Shown piece by piece: positions 20,412-21,407 of a DNA stretch of 21,407 bases. Source of the DNA: an uncultured Oscillospiraceae bacterium (GTDB lineage: Bacteria > Bacillota > Clostridia > Oscillospirales > Oscillospiraceae). The position numbers and the translations under genes were made by a program. The stretch lies in the NCBI GenBank assembly GCA_934572445.1, contig CAKTLD010000023.1, positions 1 through 21,407 on the forward strand, given 5' to 3'. Numbering within the stretch: the first letter of the stretch is position 1; each line of letters opens with the position of its first letter. The notes beneath the pieces are model-generated. The model saw only the letters and a program-made list of their open reading frames with translations. It did no database searches and was not told the DNA's origin.

Positions 20412-21407
20412 TTAGCCCAAGAACTGCGGCATGAGGTTTAAAATCATGCCGCCCGCGATGACGGATGCGATCTGGCCGGCGACGTTCGCGCCGACGGCGT
20501 GCATCAGCAGGTGATTGGTGCAGTCCGCCTCCTGTCCCATCTTCTGGATGACGCGCGCGGACATCGGGAAGGCCGAAATGCCGGCCGCGCCGACCATCGG
20601 GTTGACCTTATTCTTGCAGAAGAGGTTCAGGAGCTTGGCAAACAGCACGCCGCCGATGGAGTCGAATACGAACGCGACGAGGCCGAGCAGCATGATCTTC
20701 AGCGTGTCGAGATTGACGAACTGGTCGGCCTGCATCGAGAACGAGATCGTGATGCCGAGAAGCAGTGTGATGAGGTTCGCGAGATCATTCTGTGCCGTCT
20801 GGGAAAGACGCTCCAAGCAGCCGCACTCACGCAGCAGGTTGCCGAACATCAGAAAGCCCACGAGCGAGACGGACATCGGCGCGATGAAGCCCGCGATGAC
20901 CGTCACCATGATGGGGAAGCAGATGCGCAGCGCCTTGGAGACGTGCTTGGGATTGTACGGCATGTGCATCGCGCGCTCTTTCTTGGTCGTGACGAGCTTG
21001 ATGGCGAACGGCTGGATGATCGGCACGAGCGCCATGTACGAGTAGGCCGCGACGGCGATGGGGCCGATATAATTGGAGTGTAAGACCTGTGAAACAAGGA
21101 TCGACGTCGGGCCGTCTGCCGCGCCGATGATGCCGATGGAGGCCGCGTCCTTGAGGTCAAAGCCCAGCAGCACCGCGGCGATCATCGCAAAGAAGATGCC
21201 GAACTGCGCCGCCGCGCCGAAAAGGAACATCTTCGGGTTCGAGAGCAGCGGGCCGAAATCGATCATCGCGCCGATGCCGATGAACAGCAGCAGCGGCAGC
21301 GCCTCGCTTGCCTCGATCGTCGTCTCGAAGAGCCACTGGATGATGCCCTGGCTCTCGCCCACGCCCGCGACCATCTGGTTCAGAACGCCGGACATCGGCA
21401 GGTTCAC
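20412..21407 (-). CDS. oadB: Na+-translocating decarboxylase beta subunit, 5' end outside window
   Basis: 331 residues plus the stop; the frame is open to the window edge. The first codon seen (GTG) is probably internal, because family members run to about 370-430 residues and start with an extra membrane segment. Conserved ion-pathway segments are visible: GIIGAADGPTSI with the Asp equivalent to K. pneumoniae OadB Asp203, AAYSYMALVP with the Tyr equivalent to Tyr229, and NPMVGAAGISAFPMSAR equivalent to the Asn373/Gly377/Ser382 helix. The protein couples decarboxylation of a carboxybiotin group to export of Na+. Whether the complex uses oxaloacetate, methylmalonyl-CoA or glutaconyl-CoA depends on an alpha subunit outside the window. 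The 38-residue subunit follows after 13 bases. Confidence 0.93.
   Translation of the reverse strand: MNLPMSGVLNQMVAGVGESQGIIQWLFETTIEASEALPLLLFIGIGAMIDFGPLLSNPKMFLFGAAAQFGIFFAMIAAVLLGFDLKDAASIGIIGAADGPTSILVSQVLHSNYIGPIAVAAYSYMALVPIIQPFAIKLVTTKKERAMHMPYNPKHVSKALRICFPIMVTVIAGFIAPMSVSLVGFLMFGNLLRECGCLERLSQTAQNDLANLITLLLGITISFSMQADQFVNLDTLKIMLLGLVAFVFDSIGGVLFAKLLNLFCKNKVNPMVGAAGISAFPMSARVIQKMGQEADCTNHLLMHAVGANVAGQIASVIAGGMILNLMPQFLG

Noticed and set aside
20499..21083. A 194-codon + strand frame opposite oadB
   Set aside because: Antisense to a gene with clear ion-pathway motifs; Glu/Arg/His-rich shadow composition.

Overview
The window looks like chromosome of a GC-rich member of the Clostridia, most likely an Oscillospiraceae-type gut anaerobe. 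This is inferred, not proven. The grounds are strong AGGAGG-type ribosome binding sites, sigma-A-like promoters, high G/C at third codon positions, an Na+-translocating decarboxylase, an EF-G paralogue, and an FtsX-type permease carrying a very long coiled coil. No tRNA, rRNA, CRISPR array, transposase or phage gene was seen. Both edges cut genes: the C-terminal part of a D-2-hydroxyacid dehydrogenase on the left and the beta subunit of a Na+-pumping decarboxylase on the right.

Layout. 1-1455 (+): hydroxyacid dehydrogenase fragment and a DUF368 membrane protein, closed by a bidirectional terminator facing ftsH. 1517-3670 (-): ftsH. 3885-6807 (+): rlmB-type rRNA methyltransferase followed by a large membrane protein that looks like a P-type ATPase stripped of its catalytic motifs. 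6937-9000 (+): EF-G paralogue with its own promoter. 9001-9578: no gene, but strongly structured DNA/RNA bounded by two closely related palindromes. 9579-10934 (-): MATE transporter. 11140-12264 (-): prfB without the usual frameshift. 12443-12520 (-): a candidate 25-residue gene with its own promoter and terminator. 12723-17112 (+): ABC ATPase and 1217-residue FtsX-like permease behind a promoter with an 8-bp dyad. 17221-19975 (+): membrane-anchored metallophosphoesterase and mnmG. 19976-20281: hairpin-rich non-coding stretch. 20282-21407 (-): a 38-residue OadG-like subunit and OadB.

Functionally most genes are housekeeping: translation and RNA modification (rlmB, EF-G paralogue, prfB, mnmG), membrane quality control (ftsH), lipid-carrier recycling (DUF368) and Na+ energetics (oadB). 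The less ordinary parts are (a) the catalytically stripped P-type ATPase relative; (b) the 9.0-9.6 kb island, where a 9-bp outer and a 12-bp inner long-range helix, several hairpins, two covarying palindromes and a + strand terminator with no + strand gene suggest a large non-coding RNA or a structured 3' UTR; and (c) a divergent regulatory region at 12.5-12.7 kb shared by the small gene and the ABC transporter, with a likely operator.
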